A stretch of DNA of 64,000 nucleotides, from the NCBI GenBank assembly GCA_030490835.1, contig CM059972.1:43131452-43195451 (forward strand). Reading direction: 5' to 3'. The translations under genes were made by a program, and so were the position numbers. This DNA comes from Annona cherimola. Its lineage: Eukaryota > Streptophyta > Magnoliopsida > Magnoliales > Annonaceae. The notes beneath the pieces are model-generated. The model made no database searches, was not told where the DNA came from, and saw only the letters and a list, made by a program, of their open reading frames with translations. This document shows, piece by piece, positions 9,913-20,290 of the stretch. Within the stretch, counting starts at the first letter, position 1. Each line of letters begins with the position of its first letter.

Positions 9913-11542
9913 TGACGAACTGCGTATATGTCTAATTAAAATGCTCATTTTAATGCAAGTATACGTGCCGATCCAGTGATAAAGAGTGAGTTAAGTATCG
10001 TTCCCACGGGAATATGGTCTAACTAAGATTATTAATTAGTTTAGTTGCTTTCGGTGAGTAGAAAGGGATTTCATAATTAAGATTGGAAACACCAATTGCA
10101 TAAAAGAAATAGAGACGAGTTTCACGGAATAGCTGAAATACTAAAAGGAATTATCAAATGGGGATGACAGACGGGATAATTGGGAATCCTTGAATTTAAA
10201 CTATATCGCATTGGTTCCTTTTCCTTAGATTGTGCAGGAATTTCCTTGTCCAAGTTCAATAATCTCTTTATATGTATATCTTCCAACAAATATAAAGCTA
10301 ATTACATAACATTCAATCGCTATGTTCCCATGTAATTAAATGAAATGGAATTGATAGATGCATAACCTATTCATAACTACATAGAGTTTAAAGGTATATT
10401 CCTATCTATTAAACAACTCCCCTTAACAAAAGAAGAAACCTATGCCCTACACATGGATCTGGCTCAGGATTTTCCTTTTCTAAGGATGAATCCTGTAATT
10501 AAATCATCTTACAAGGTAGCTAATCTTGTAAAAAGCATTATACAACATATGCAAAGGTAAATCCACACAGCACAATCATATCAAAATCAAATATTCATTT
10601 CTGAATCGTAAAGAACCAAACAATATAGTCAAATATCAATTCATCCCAACTTTCCATCTATGGAAGTTTAGCTCAAAGACATGACATCAACATCCATTAC
10701 ATCCATAATGAAAGTATTCCAAGAAAACAGAGAAAAGGAAGAGAATGAGAAAAAGAAAACAATGAATCCTGTGAGCTTCCACCAACGAGATCGGTCCCTT
10801 CTTCAAATTGAGCTGTAACGAAGTCCTTTTCCTTCTCTATGCGGATGCTCTGTGGCTCTCTCTCCCTTGGCACGAATTCCTAGGTCTCTATTTAATTCAC
10901 TTAGCCTGTACAACACATGCAGAAACGCACGTGTGCGGATTCGCCGTGGTGCCTAGGCGCCCCTAGCCGACACCTGGGCGCAAATCCCTAGATGCTGTGT
11001 AACTTAGAAACTTTTTGGGATGCCTCTGCATGCTAGTGAAGCGGCGCCTAGGCGCCTCAAGCCGGCACCTGGGCGCCAACTCACTGGAAGCTGGGTAACT
11101 TAAAAACTTTTCGGAATGCCTCTGCATGCTAGTGAAGTGGGGCCTAGGCGCCCCAAGACGACGCTTGGGCACCAACTCACTGGAAGCTTTTTGCCGTGTG
11201 AGGTGTTGGAACTTTTGGCTAAGGCATGAAGGGTGGCGCCTAGGCGCCGCTGGTCGATGCCCGGGCTCCAGCCTGCCTACTTCTTCACTTGGCTCGGTTC
11301 TTCATTCGACTCACTCGCACATCTATAATTGTCCGTCCTTCCTGCAAAATTGACTAAAACTAAATAAATGAACTAAAAATGCCTATTTTATAATAAAAAT
11401 GCATAAAAACTACATAATGCTCCTAAAATGCAAAGTGAGTAAAACTAAGCTAAATGATTGCAAACTAACCACATTCTGTTGGACTAACATGCAAAAATAG
11501 TCTGAAATGGGTCATGATAACTCACATTTTCACGAGTTATCA
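9913..11542 (-). repeat. 3' LTR of Athila/TAT-type element
   Basis: On the minus strand it begins TGATAACTCG next to the polypurine tract and ends TTCGTCA at 9913, giving TG...CA termini and 1,630 bases. It contains a minisatellite at 10951-11250 and short AATG repeats just outside. No flanking target duplication is found because the partner side is gone. No genes are in it; apparent ORFs overlapping the minisatellite are by-products of the repeat. Confidence 0.7.
10951..11250. repeat. Minisatellite, 4 copies, period 95-96
   Basis: The core GCCTAGGCG recurs at 10951, 11046, 11142 and 11238 with almost constant spacing. Two copies (11043-11056, 11235-11248) are the perfect 14-base palindrome GGCGCCTAGGCGCC. 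Blocks such as CTCTGCATGCTAGTGAAG and CAACTCACTGGAAGCT repeat between the cores. The block is GC-rich in an AT-rich setting. Confidence 0.85.
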
Positions 11543-11555
11543 CACCCCCAAACTT
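11543..11555 (-). promoter_or_regulatory. Polypurine tract of Athila/TAT-type element
   Basis: The minus strand reads AAGTTTGGGGGTG directly before the LTR start TGATAACTC. Confidence 0.7.
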
Positions 11556-12781
11556 AAATGTTGCTAGTCCTCGAGAAACACATACAAACATAATGAATGA
11601 ATGAATGAATTTAGACTTTGTCAACTCAACCTGATTCCCATTATACTTCTAACAATCACATCTCTCTACTCAACAAGATCAAGAATAATCTTAACTTGAA
11701 AATTCATCCATCTCTCAAAATAGGACATGCATTTTCATTTTTCATTCTCAAACCAAGTTACATGTGAATGACAGTATTTCTAGTTCAAAGCAATAATTCA
11801 ATTATGCTAATCTTCCTCTCAATCAAAAGAAACTGGTTAGAAAATCAATACAAAACAGGTGAACGAAGGTTTGAGCATAATTTTCTAGTCAAAGAACATG
11901 ATAATAATTCACTAGATTCCATTTTGCGTAGTTGCACATTCTTTCCCCCCCCCAAACTTATTGTAAGACTCTCCTCACCATATTCCAGGATATCTGGAGA
12001 TCTGTTTTTATCTTTTGTTTGATTTTTTTTTGCTTCTCTCACCATATTTCAGGGTATTTGGGGAGAGTTTTCCTTTTAAAGCGTTATTATTGTGACTTTC
12101 CCTTATCTTTTTATGCAAACCTTGACATTTGTTGATGCCAAGTCCCGGTTACTCAGCTTAGGTCAATCACCTCCTTTTATTATTCTGATAATTTGGTAGG
12201 GATACTGAACATGCAAGTTAACCCATTTTAGATCTTATTAGAAATATTTGTGAAATATTACCATTTTTGAGACCATTAAATCCCTTAAAGCACGTGGTTA
12301 ACATTCGTTTTACCAGTTCTTATCATTTCAGTTGAAAGATTAACATGGACTTGAATTAGAACAATGTACTATGAAATTCTCTTGATTCATTCACATGTCA
12401 TTTGCAACTTTCTTTTACATATAGTCCTTAGCATGAATTGTCAATGTTTTTATGAAATCAATTTCAAGTTAAAATTTTTTCTCAACCTTACACATTCTCA
12501 GCCTTGAACATTTTCATCAAAATGGATTGAAACGAGATAATTTTCATTAGCAGAGGTTGACATAACATGCAATCTAATCAAAATATGAAACACAAACACA
12601 AACTTATAGCCGAGAATTATACACCCCCCAAACTTGAGGGATGCATTGTCCTCAATGCATGAGACAAAAAGAAACCTAATAAAGAAATACAAAATGGAAA
12701 TCTAAATGGAAAGGACCGGAACTCTCTTAGGTATCGGATTCGGTCGAGTCATCGTCGTTCTCGCTCGCTTCACCCTGCTAC
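11556..12781 (-). other. 3' internal region of Athila/TAT-type element with ORF end
   Basis: About 1.2 kb with no intact gene. Two further polypurine-like tracts of the same type occur on the minus strand, near 11946-11957 and 12625-12635, the latter beside ATGCATTGAGGACAATGCAT. At 12777-12727 the minus strand encodes an acidic tail ending ENDDDSTESDT and a TAA, which I take as the C-terminus of the element's last ORF. A near repeat of CTCACCATATT occurs at about 11976 and 12037. The region is cut at 12782 by another LTR. Confidence 0.5.
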
Positions 12782-13161
12782 TGTTGATAATTGGAATTTG
12801 GTAACATATTTTGTGGACATTTTATACCAAATTGGTGGGTAATTAATTGAAATTAATATGAAATTTGGTTTAAAAAATGGTTTTGTAACTTTTGGGTATT
12901 AAATATTAATTTCAAGCAATGTAAACATTTTTTATAATCTTTTGGCTTGAAATTACATTTTATTTGTTGCCATGAAATTAAATGGATTTGAAATAATAAT
13001 AATCCATTAATAATTTTTACGAATTAATGATTTAAATATTTTTTTTTATGCAGGGAAAACAAATTACACTAGGTGGGTCCCACATGGAAATCAAAATATC
13101 CAAGCCATCACGTTAATCAAGCAGCCCGTTTAGCATGCCATCCACATTTGCATAGCCAAAT

Positions 13162-14131
13162 CACGTGATCTGTTATGGACCAACAAAAATTAAGCATTAG
13201 CACCGTAGCATTTTCAGCAGCATCCATATTCACGTCAGCTGCCCAATTGAGATGGACCCCACCATGCTTGCATAAATGCATAAATCAGCAACAACACATT
13301 TGCATATTCACGTGACCAGCATGGACCATGGCATCTGAAATTCCAGCTGCCCATTTAGTGGACCCCACTAGTGGCAACATATCTAACGGCCTGAATTTTC
13401 CAACACGATAAAAAATGCTAAATCCATGCCCTACCAAAATCAGCTGCATGCATTTTCTGAGATGCCCATTTATTTTGCCCATCACGTGACCAAAATCAGC
13501 CTTCAAATGCATCCAGGCCATCCAATTCATCAACCATTACGTGATCACATTTTCCAGCAGTAGAAATTCATGAAGTGGACCCCACCAAATATCAGCAACA
13601 GCCGTCCATCCTTCCAGATTTTAAATTCAAGACCGTTCAGCAATATTTATGATGGACCCCACCAGCTATGCATTTTCATGTGAATTTTCCAGTAGCAATG
13701 TAAGCAATGGGCATCAGCATTCAACGAGATGAGCAGCAGCAATACAACGTGATGGACAGCAGCATATGCATATCAATGGTCCCCACCATCAGCAGCATGC
13801 AGTAATCATAAAACCAGCAGCCATTCACATCACGTGAATTGAATTAAGAGCAGCAACATATGCAACGTGAATGGGCAACAGCAAATGCAACGTGAATCAG
13901 CATATGCATAGTAGCAAATGCACATATTAGATGGACCCCACCAGCAACAATTCACATAACTTGAATTGTTTTAAGGGCAGCAGCATATGCATTATATTCA
14001 ACATGAATAAAGGGGCAGTAGCAGCAATTTTTATCACGTGTCCAGCAGGTTCATCCATAAATTCACCAACCAGCATTCATTCAACGTTTTGCTGAAATTG
14101 CAGCAGCAGAATTTCCATCACAAATCACGTG
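13162..14131. promoter_or_regulatory. Cluster of six G-boxes in U3
   Basis: CACGTG occurs at 13162, 13309, 13483, 13831, 14035 and 14126, all upstream of the TATA box at 14167. Further ACGTG cores lie between. G-boxes are bound by plant bZIP and bHLH factors. TGGACCCCAC-type words also recur (near 13255, 13358, 13576, 13653, 13932). Regulation is inferred. Confidence 0.6.
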
Positions 14132-14166
14132 AAATGCATTAAAGTAATGGGGCCCACTTATTCAGC

Positions 14167-14174
14167 TATAAAAG
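14167..14174 (+). promoter_or_regulatory. TATA box of isolated LTR
   Basis: TATAAAAG lies 36 bases after the last G-box and before a purine-rich leader, the usual position for an LTR promoter. Confidence 0.6.
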
Positions 14175-14259
14175 AGCATTCAACTAGAGGAGAAGGCATG
14201 GAGGGCATCACGCAGCAAAAAAATCCCTGCAAGAATACCACTACAAAATATTTTAGCGA

Positions 14260-15820
14260 GGATTTTAGAAGAAAATTAGAGCATAATTCTGAGGAAGAAA
14301 GAGAGCGAAAGCAAGGTGGAAAGCACGGGTAAAAGACAGACCGACAAATTGCGTGGAGCAACCGACACACCATTGGAGCTTCAATACAATAAGTTTTTCT
14401 ATCTTTTCCCTTTTTAATTTTAATTGTCTTGTTTAAGATGATTTGAAATTTTAATTTTATTTTGAACTTAAACATGCTTGGCTAAATCATAAATCTGGGG
14501 TTTAGGACGTAGCATGCGTACAATGGAATGTGGTGTGGATTTTTAATTCATTTATGATGGATATTGTTGTTAATTTAATATCTTATGATTTTTATGCTTG
14601 CTTTGCACATGGGCCCGTACTTTTGCATGATTCCTTATATTAGGTGATGGAACCGAGAGGTGGAAGCCTAATATACGATAATCAAGATATTAAACCTGGA
14701 AATCTAAGACCATGAGAATAGGCATGATAACCTTGAGGAATTCCATGAACAAACCACAGATCTTAATGGATTCTAATTAACTTAATCCCATGAGAATAGG
14801 TGATTAAGAAAATTAGAATACGCCTTGTAGGTTTCGAGAGAAGGTGCAAGGATAAAATAGGGATTGTTCTCCTTTAACAAATAATATCCAAATTAAATAA
14901 TTATACCACTACCCGTTACAAAAGATGCATGAGAAATCCTAGACCCTAGGTACCCGCACTCTCATTTTTCTCTACTCATCATAATTTGCAATTTTCTCTT
15001 CCCGTTTTATTAATTTCTTTTCCCTTTTATTTACTAAATTTGTCCGGGCAGAAAAATAAGGGTAGAATTTTGAGAAAGAAAGAGAGAGAGAGCAAGGTGG
15101 AGAACACAGGAAAGCGGCGGATTGGCGAGTTGCGTGGAGCAGCTGACACACCATTGGGGCTTCAAACTAATAAGCTTTTCTATCTTTTCCCTTTTTAATT
15201 TTAATTGTCTTGTTTAAGATGGATTTGGATTTTAATTTTATTTTGAACTTAAACATGCTTGGCTAAACCCTAAATCTAGGGTTTAGGATGTAGCATGCGT
15301 ACGATGTAGAGTGGTATGGGTTTTTAATGATGGATATTGTTATTAATTTAATATCTTGTGATTTTTAATGCTTGCTTTGTACATTGGCCCATACTTTAGC
15401 ATAATTCCATATATTAGGTGATGAAACCGAGAGATGGAAACCTAATATACGATAATCAAGATATTAAACTTGGAAATCTAAGACCATAACCTTGAGGAAT
15501 TCCATGAACAAACCACAGAATTTAATGGATTCTAATTAACTTAATCCCATGAGAATAGGTGGTTAAGAAAATTAGGGTACGCCTTGTAGGTTTCGAGAGA
15601 AGGTACAAGGATAAATTGGGGTTTGTTCTCTTTTAACAAACAATATCCAAATTAAATAATTATATCCTTACCTGTTGCAAAAGACGCATGTGAAATCCTA
15701 GACCCAAGATACTCGCACTCTCATTTTCTCTACTCGTACTAATTTGCAATTTTCTGTTCCCATTTTGTTTATTTCCTTTCCCTTTTATTTACTATATTTT
15801 CTTCCTACTTTTCTATTTTA
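14260..15820 (+). repeat. 781-bp tandem duplication inside the isolated LTR
   Basis: Two consecutive units (about 14260-15040 and 15041-15820) share matching blocks displaced by 781 bases near 14311/15092 and 14400/15181. They differ by many substitutions and small deletions (the displacement has dropped to 759 near the end), so this duplication is much older than the 33-kb one. The second unit contains facing CCCTAAA and TTTAGGG words at 15267-15286. Confidence 0.85.
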
Positions 15821-16076
15821 TTTACTATATTCTCTCCATATCCGACATGAAAGCATTTAAAAGCAAAGTTTATAGTCCCGAATTCCCTGTAGATCGATAA
15901 TTTATAAACTACAATCTACGACCCGTGCACTTGCGATGAGATTGCGAACAAACACCCACTTGTCTTAAGCTACTATAATATAAATCCAAATAGATTTATA
16001 TATATTGGAAAACCCTAAGGGATACATGCATTTGAAGTTGATGCATATAAATGAAATGTTATTTTCATTTATCTAG

Positions 16077-16122
16077 GCAAAGGCAAGAACAAAATGAAAG
16101 AAAAGGATTAAGGCGATCTCAG
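16077..16122 (+). other. Candidate non-coding micro-exon in gypsy 5' LTR
   Basis: Preceded by TTCATTTATCTAG and followed by GTAAGCAAGC. It corresponds to 4977-5021 in the other LTR: both begin GCAAA, have almost the same length and are followed by the same donor. Confidence 0.4.
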
Positions 16123-16708
16123 GTAAGCAAGCGAACTTTTCAAGTTATTGATTTCTCCTTATGTGTTGAAATGATTTAAGATGTAATGTCAATGCCTTTA
16201 TGAATGTTTTACAAGTGGGCAAGTACAAGTTTTGAAATGATGGCTTTGTTGAAAAGTCACAAGTTTTGGATAAGGATGACTTTAATGAAAAGCCTCAATG
16301 TTTACTTCATGGGAAACAGACAACAGTTTTTAAGATAAATATTTTATCACAAGTGTTGCCAAAGATTGGGAATGCTTTATGCTAATGATTGAGGAATTTG
16401 CTTACAAGGAAGCAAGTTCTTCATGATGATATTTTTAAAGGATTTTATGTTTTATGCCGATGATTTTAAGAATTTGCTTTCAAAAAGCAAGTTCTATATG
16501 ATGTTGTTTTCAAACAGGTTTTATAAGAAAAAGGGGATTTTACCCTTTTTCACAAAGAAATATTTGTAAATAAGTTTTAAACATAATCTGATGATATTTT
16601 GTGATAAACAACTATGTTTATGAAAGAAAAAGAAAAAGGGATTTAACTTATGGAAAAAGATTTATTTTTATATGTCATGATATTTAAATATAAACAGTGA
16701 TTTGGACA

Positions 16709-18001
16709 TGTTGATCATATGTTTGCTTTAAGAATGATTAATTTGATTTTGATGATTAACAAATAATTGAAATATTATTAAAAAGGATCTAATAAGTTTG
16801 TCCAAGTGTTCTCAGATATTTTGTCTCTAATTATGTGTATGAAAATAAAAATGTGAAATAATTTAAGTTTCAAGAGTTCAAGTTCATGAATTGCAAGTTC
16901 TGCAAAGTGAAGTCTCAGCCCAAGTCGACTTCACTTGCGACTTGGTGAAGTCTCAGACCCAAGTCGACTTCGTCTGCGACTTCGGAAGTGAAATCTCAAC
17001 CCAAGTCGACTTCACTTGCGACTTAGTGAAGTCCTAGACCCAAGTGGACTTCACCTGCAACTTTGAAGGCAAAATTCTGGACAGCAAGTTTTAGCAAGAC
17101 GAAGTCGCATCCCAAGTCGACTTCACCTATGCGAAGTCGACTCCACTCATCCGAAGTCGACTCCACTTGCGACTTCAACTCGTAACGGTCGAAAATTCGA
17201 ACGTTGGAGCTCTAGATGCGCGTGAATCTCCACTCCAACGGCTAGAACCTTTTTTCCTCTATATATACCATTGAAGAATGAACGTGGAGAGAAGAGAGAA
17301 GGAGGAAAGAAAGAGGAAAACACAAGTTGGGCTTTCATCTTCTAATATTCAAGTGTGTTGAAGTTATTTGAATAATTATTGAAGCTTCAAGTGCTACAAC
17401 TTCCAAGTGTGCTTCCAAGATTATCATCTCCACACGACAAGGAGCTTCCGGAACTTATCGAATACACGTTGTAAAGTGTAATTTCTCTTTTATCTATTTT
17501 GTTTTGTATTGTTGCCTTGAATCGGTGTTGGAGACCGAATTCAAGAAGAAGCAAAACAGGGGGTTGGTTTGAGTTTGTCTCACTAACGGGCTTTGCTTGA
17601 TTGGTTGGCGTTTGTCTCACCAATAGATTGGACTTGGTTGGTTGGAGTTGGTCTCACCAACAAGTGATTGTTGTATATGCCCCCTAGAGCTAGAATCTAG
17701 AAGAGAGCGGGTGCTCTAGATTGTATTGAAAATACGATAGTGGAACCCAAGACACAACGGGTGTGTGCTTGGAAGAGTGGAGTAGGGAAGGTTTCCCGAA
17801 CCACTATATATTGTTGTCTCTTGTTTGGTTTGATTGTTTACATTTTTATATTCCATTTGCACCCTCTCATTATATCTCATATCACGTTTCATCAAGGGGA
17901 TTGAAATTATAAGGGGTTAAGTTTTAATTTACCAAAGAATTTTTTCAAGAACCCAATTCACCCCTCCCCTCTTGGGTTTTGCCATTAACTCGGGGCCAAC
18001 A
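16709..18001 (+). repeat. Solo LTR of a Sirevirus-like copia family
   Basis: Termini are TGTTGATC...GGCCAACA and the 5-bp target duplication GGACA is perfect (16704-16708 and 18002-18006). The end block TTGCCATTAACTCGGG is shared with the Sirevirus-type LTR at 25042, and U3 carries six GTCGAC motifs (16924-17161), but the middle is different, so it is another family. A TATATATA box lies at 17260. A solo LTR with intact duplication indicates insertion followed by LTR-LTR recombination. Apparent short ORFs are not supported. Confidence 0.92.
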
Positions 18002-18545
18002 GGACATAGTCCATATGTTTTGAACTGATATTCAAAAAAGTTTTAATTTCCTTTAGACAAGGAAATATGACTAAAATGACTTGAAAAAAATTTATACAGA
18101 CATTGTTGAAATGGGATTTTAAGGATGACCAACCTAATAAGTTGATTTCATAAACTGGTTTGATTTCGGGTTGCTAAAATAGCATGCAAAAGGCTATGCA
18201 AACTCTTCTTTATGTAAAAATGGCAAATTGAATATGTCGACAGGGATTTGATTTTTAAGGTAGTTGAGAAGGCGATGATACAAATGCATAATCTTTGTGA
18301 GCAAAAGGCCCCAAAATGGAAACTAAGAAAATGCTAGAAAAATATATGGTTTATTTTTTAAAATTTAAAAGTTTTGAAGTTCTTTTATAAAGGTTTTTAA
18401 GATGTATTATTTTTCTTAAACATTTCAAATGTTTATCAAAATATTTTACTCAAAATTCTTCTAAAAGAATTTAAGGAAGGTCATCCTAAAACTAGATTTC
18501 AAATGGCAACTTGTTTAAAGTGGGTGCGCTCGCTTTACAAGTTGA

Positions 18546-18712
18546 CACGGACTGCGGACTGTGATGTGTTTTTCAAAAATAATTTTTAAAGATACAGACT
18601 TCGGTCTGCGATGTTTTTCGAGAATGGATGTGGACTGCGGTCTGTGATCCCCGTTTAAAAGGACACGAACTGCGGTCTGTGATACTTTAAACCATACGGA
18701 CTGCAGTCTGTG
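18546..18712 (+). repeat. Array of five short stem-loops with UNCG-type loops
   Basis: Five copies of an 18-nt unit (7-nt arm, 4-nt loop, 7-nt arm) start at 18546, 18593, 18629, 18664 and 18695. Loops read TGCG, TTCG, TGCG, TGCG and TGCA, each closed by C-G. All arms pair with at most one mismatch when G-U pairs are allowed, and arm differences tend to keep pairing. Example: CAGAC-TTCG-GTCTG at 18595. The unit is followed by AT each time. By analogy with the other LTR it lies in an intron of the element leader. Function unknown. Confidence 0.75.
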
Positions 18713-19333
18713 ATCAGGATGTATCGTGATCCAATACAAAAAATAGACCGATTGTAGAGCACATTCGGAGATGGATTGGGGCCCACTCTACATATGGCTA
18801 AGTCGCTAAGGGATGACAAGAGACCAGCGGTGCCCTCCTTGAGATGGGAGCAGGATAAAGAAAATAGCCACCTGGTTAGTGTGTTGTTGAAGATTCTCTT
18901 CCAAAAGGTAGAATGATCACTTGCTAAGTATCACTACTAAATGGAGAGAAATGCATTTGGTATATCATAAAAGCAAGAGAAAAATATTTACAGTTATTAT
19001 GATATAGTAGAACTTATGTTGAATGGATGTAATTAAGTTGTTGTTTTCATAAGGACAACCATGGTTATAACATGCAGTGACATCTGATTTAGGAGAATGT
19101 TGTAATATTTTTGAATAACATGCTGGTGTGTTGAATGGTTGGAAATGACTTAGTTATTACCTGAGGTATAATTAAGAGGAAATAAACTCCTATGAAAATA
19201 TATTTTGCTAGATAATTATTTATTAAAAACCCGCCGTGTGACAGGGCAAAAATTCTGATCACGTTTACCAGTCGATACTGATCCCTAGGTAAGGCTTAGG
19301 ATGTGACGCTCGGGTTGGGGGTGCCATAGAGCT

Positions 19334-19345
19334 TGGTATCAGAGC
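19334..19345 (+). promoter_or_regulatory. Primer binding site, initiator Met tRNA
   Basis: TGGTATCAGAGC lies five bases after the LTR end. It is complementary to the 3' end of plant initiator methionine tRNA and is common to many plant gypsy and copia elements. Confidence 0.88.
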
Positions 19346-19515
19346 ATGAACGGGTAAATAGGCGTGGAAATGTCTAAGTCTAATGATAAAACATGATATA
19401 TATGACTCTATGAGAATTTTATAGGTCATTATCATGATATATGATGATGTGTTGCAAAATGATTTGCAAGGTATTATTTTTAGTATATAACTAATGCGGT
19501 TATATATTTGAATAG

Positions 19516-20290
19516 ATGACCGATAAGGGAAAACGAGTGATGAGTGCAGAAGAGTTAAAGAAGGAGATGGAAGAAGAAAAGAAACAAAAAATTGAAGAGA
19601 GTGTTAATAGGTGGCTAGAGTCACAACGTGATGCAGACCCTTATTCATCAGCACTTCCAAGTTTTTCTTCTAGACAGCATCCACCTCATCTGAAAGATAG
19701 ATCCAGCAAAGGCCAATATTGTGGAGTCTAGCAGTAGGGCTCCTAGAGCTGAGGGTATACCAGCTTATCATCCTGAATCTTTAGGAACCCTTCGTACGCC
19801 CACAGATTTTATATCTCCTCAGGAACTGCAGTGGTTTTGGAACAGTACTTCAGCACCTATACCTCCTACTTCGGGACTTTGGTATAAATTTGAAGGTGGA
19901 TATCTCCAATTCCGATATGGAAAGACCTGGGAGAGTATTCGACAGAGAGAAAAAGGCATGGTTCCTTTTATAGAGGAGGGTCGTGCCCGAGGATTTATAG
20001 AGCCACCTGAATCTACTCCTCATCCTGGTGAAGTTATGATCCACATGGATAGAAACACGGGTAAATTCTTTTCAATGGTAGCACCATTATGATATCTTGA
20101 ACCAATGGTAGATGAAGAAGAAAATGGTGATGAAAGTGGAAGCAGCAGTGATAGTGGCGATAATAATAATAATGGTGGAGAGAACAATCATGCTTGGTCC
20201 GATACTAGCTCTATCACAGAGGAACCTACCGAGGTGTCGCCTAGGCATAAGCGTCATCATTACTTTAGTAGAAGAGCGGGTAGGCGCTGA
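19516..20290 (+). pseudogene. Unrecognised pre-gag ORF of gypsy element
   Basis: A frame opens with ATG at 19516 (MTDKGKRVMSAEELKKEMEE, a highly charged helical start), shifts by one base near 19700, and runs on to 20290 with one in-frame TGA at 20090-20092. The implied original length is about 258 codons. The middle is rich in Trp and aromatic residues (LQWFWNS, GLWYKFEGGY), the C-terminal part is acidic with an Asn run and ends in a basic tail. I do not recognise the family. It lies between primer site and gag, where typical Tekay/Del elements have only a leader. One codon near 19959 differs between the two 33-kb copies (Met here, Ile there). Confidence 0.5.

Larger units (their letters stand above)
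9913..12781 (-). mobile_element. Athila/TAT-type gypsy element, 3' end only
   Basis: On the minus strand it holds the very end of an ORF with an acidic tail, a roughly 1.2 kb 3' untranslated region, a polypurine tract of the AAGTTTGGGGG type and a 3' LTR. A minus-strand ATGCATTGAGGACAATGCAT followed by CAAGTTTGGGGG is a pattern that I recognise from plant Athila/TAT-group elements. Most of the interior and the 5' LTR are missing; the unassigned LTR at 12782 replaces them. Confidence 0.65.
12782..15950 (+). repeat. Isolated LTR of unassigned family (3.2 kb)
   Basis: It starts TGTTGATAATTGG directly after the Athila/TAT-type sequence and most likely ends GATTGCGAACA at 15950, giving TGTT...AACA termini. 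It has a promoter-like layout: six G-boxes and repeated TGGACCCCAC motifs, then a TATA box at 14167, then a 781-bp tandem duplication. The tail around 15880-15950 (CTACGACCCGTGCACTTGCG) resembles the LTR ends of Athila/TAT-group gypsy elements. No primer site or coding region follows, so it is a solo or truncated LTR. GCTAC flanks it at 12777-12781 and again at 15969-15973, but the second copy is 18 bases past the expected end. No genes are in it. Confidence 0.6.
15969..19328 (+). repeat. 5' LTR of gypsy element, 5'-truncated and mosaic
   Basis: The 3' end is fixed by the primer site at 19334. The last 367 bases match 5719-6089 at about 95 percent. Before 18962 the match to the 3' LTR is weak, although shared landmarks remain (micro-exon block at 16077, an AAGTCGCTAA block near 18803, ATCACTTG near 18915). 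The left part of the LTR is missing: sequence starts abruptly next to the isolated LTR. A solo LTR splits it at 16709-18001. A stem-loop array is at 18546-18712. No gene is present. Confidence 0.7.

Noticed and set aside
10951..11250. CRISPR-like regular repeats
   Set aside because: Units are 96 bases with degenerate similarity throughout, not short identical repeats with unique spacers, and the context is a plant retroelement.
13285..13533. 82-residue minus-strand frame and other short frames in the isolated LTR
   Set aside because: Composition follows the CAGCAG and CACGTG-rich promoter; no homology features and no support from context.
15260..15290. Facing CCCTAAA and TTTAGGG words as a telomere remnant
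   Set aside because: Only one unit of each orientation; a single motif pair in an LTR is not a telomeric tract, and the older unit at 14490 has it in a decayed form.
12782..15973. A complete element with GCTAC target duplication
   Set aside because: The terminus next to the second GCTAC would be TCTTAA, not the CA end expected for an LTR; kept only as a finding.
18515..18739. 74-residue minus-strand frame over the stem-loop array
   Set aside because: Repeated residues come from the repeated stem-loops, and the structure explains the sequence better than coding.
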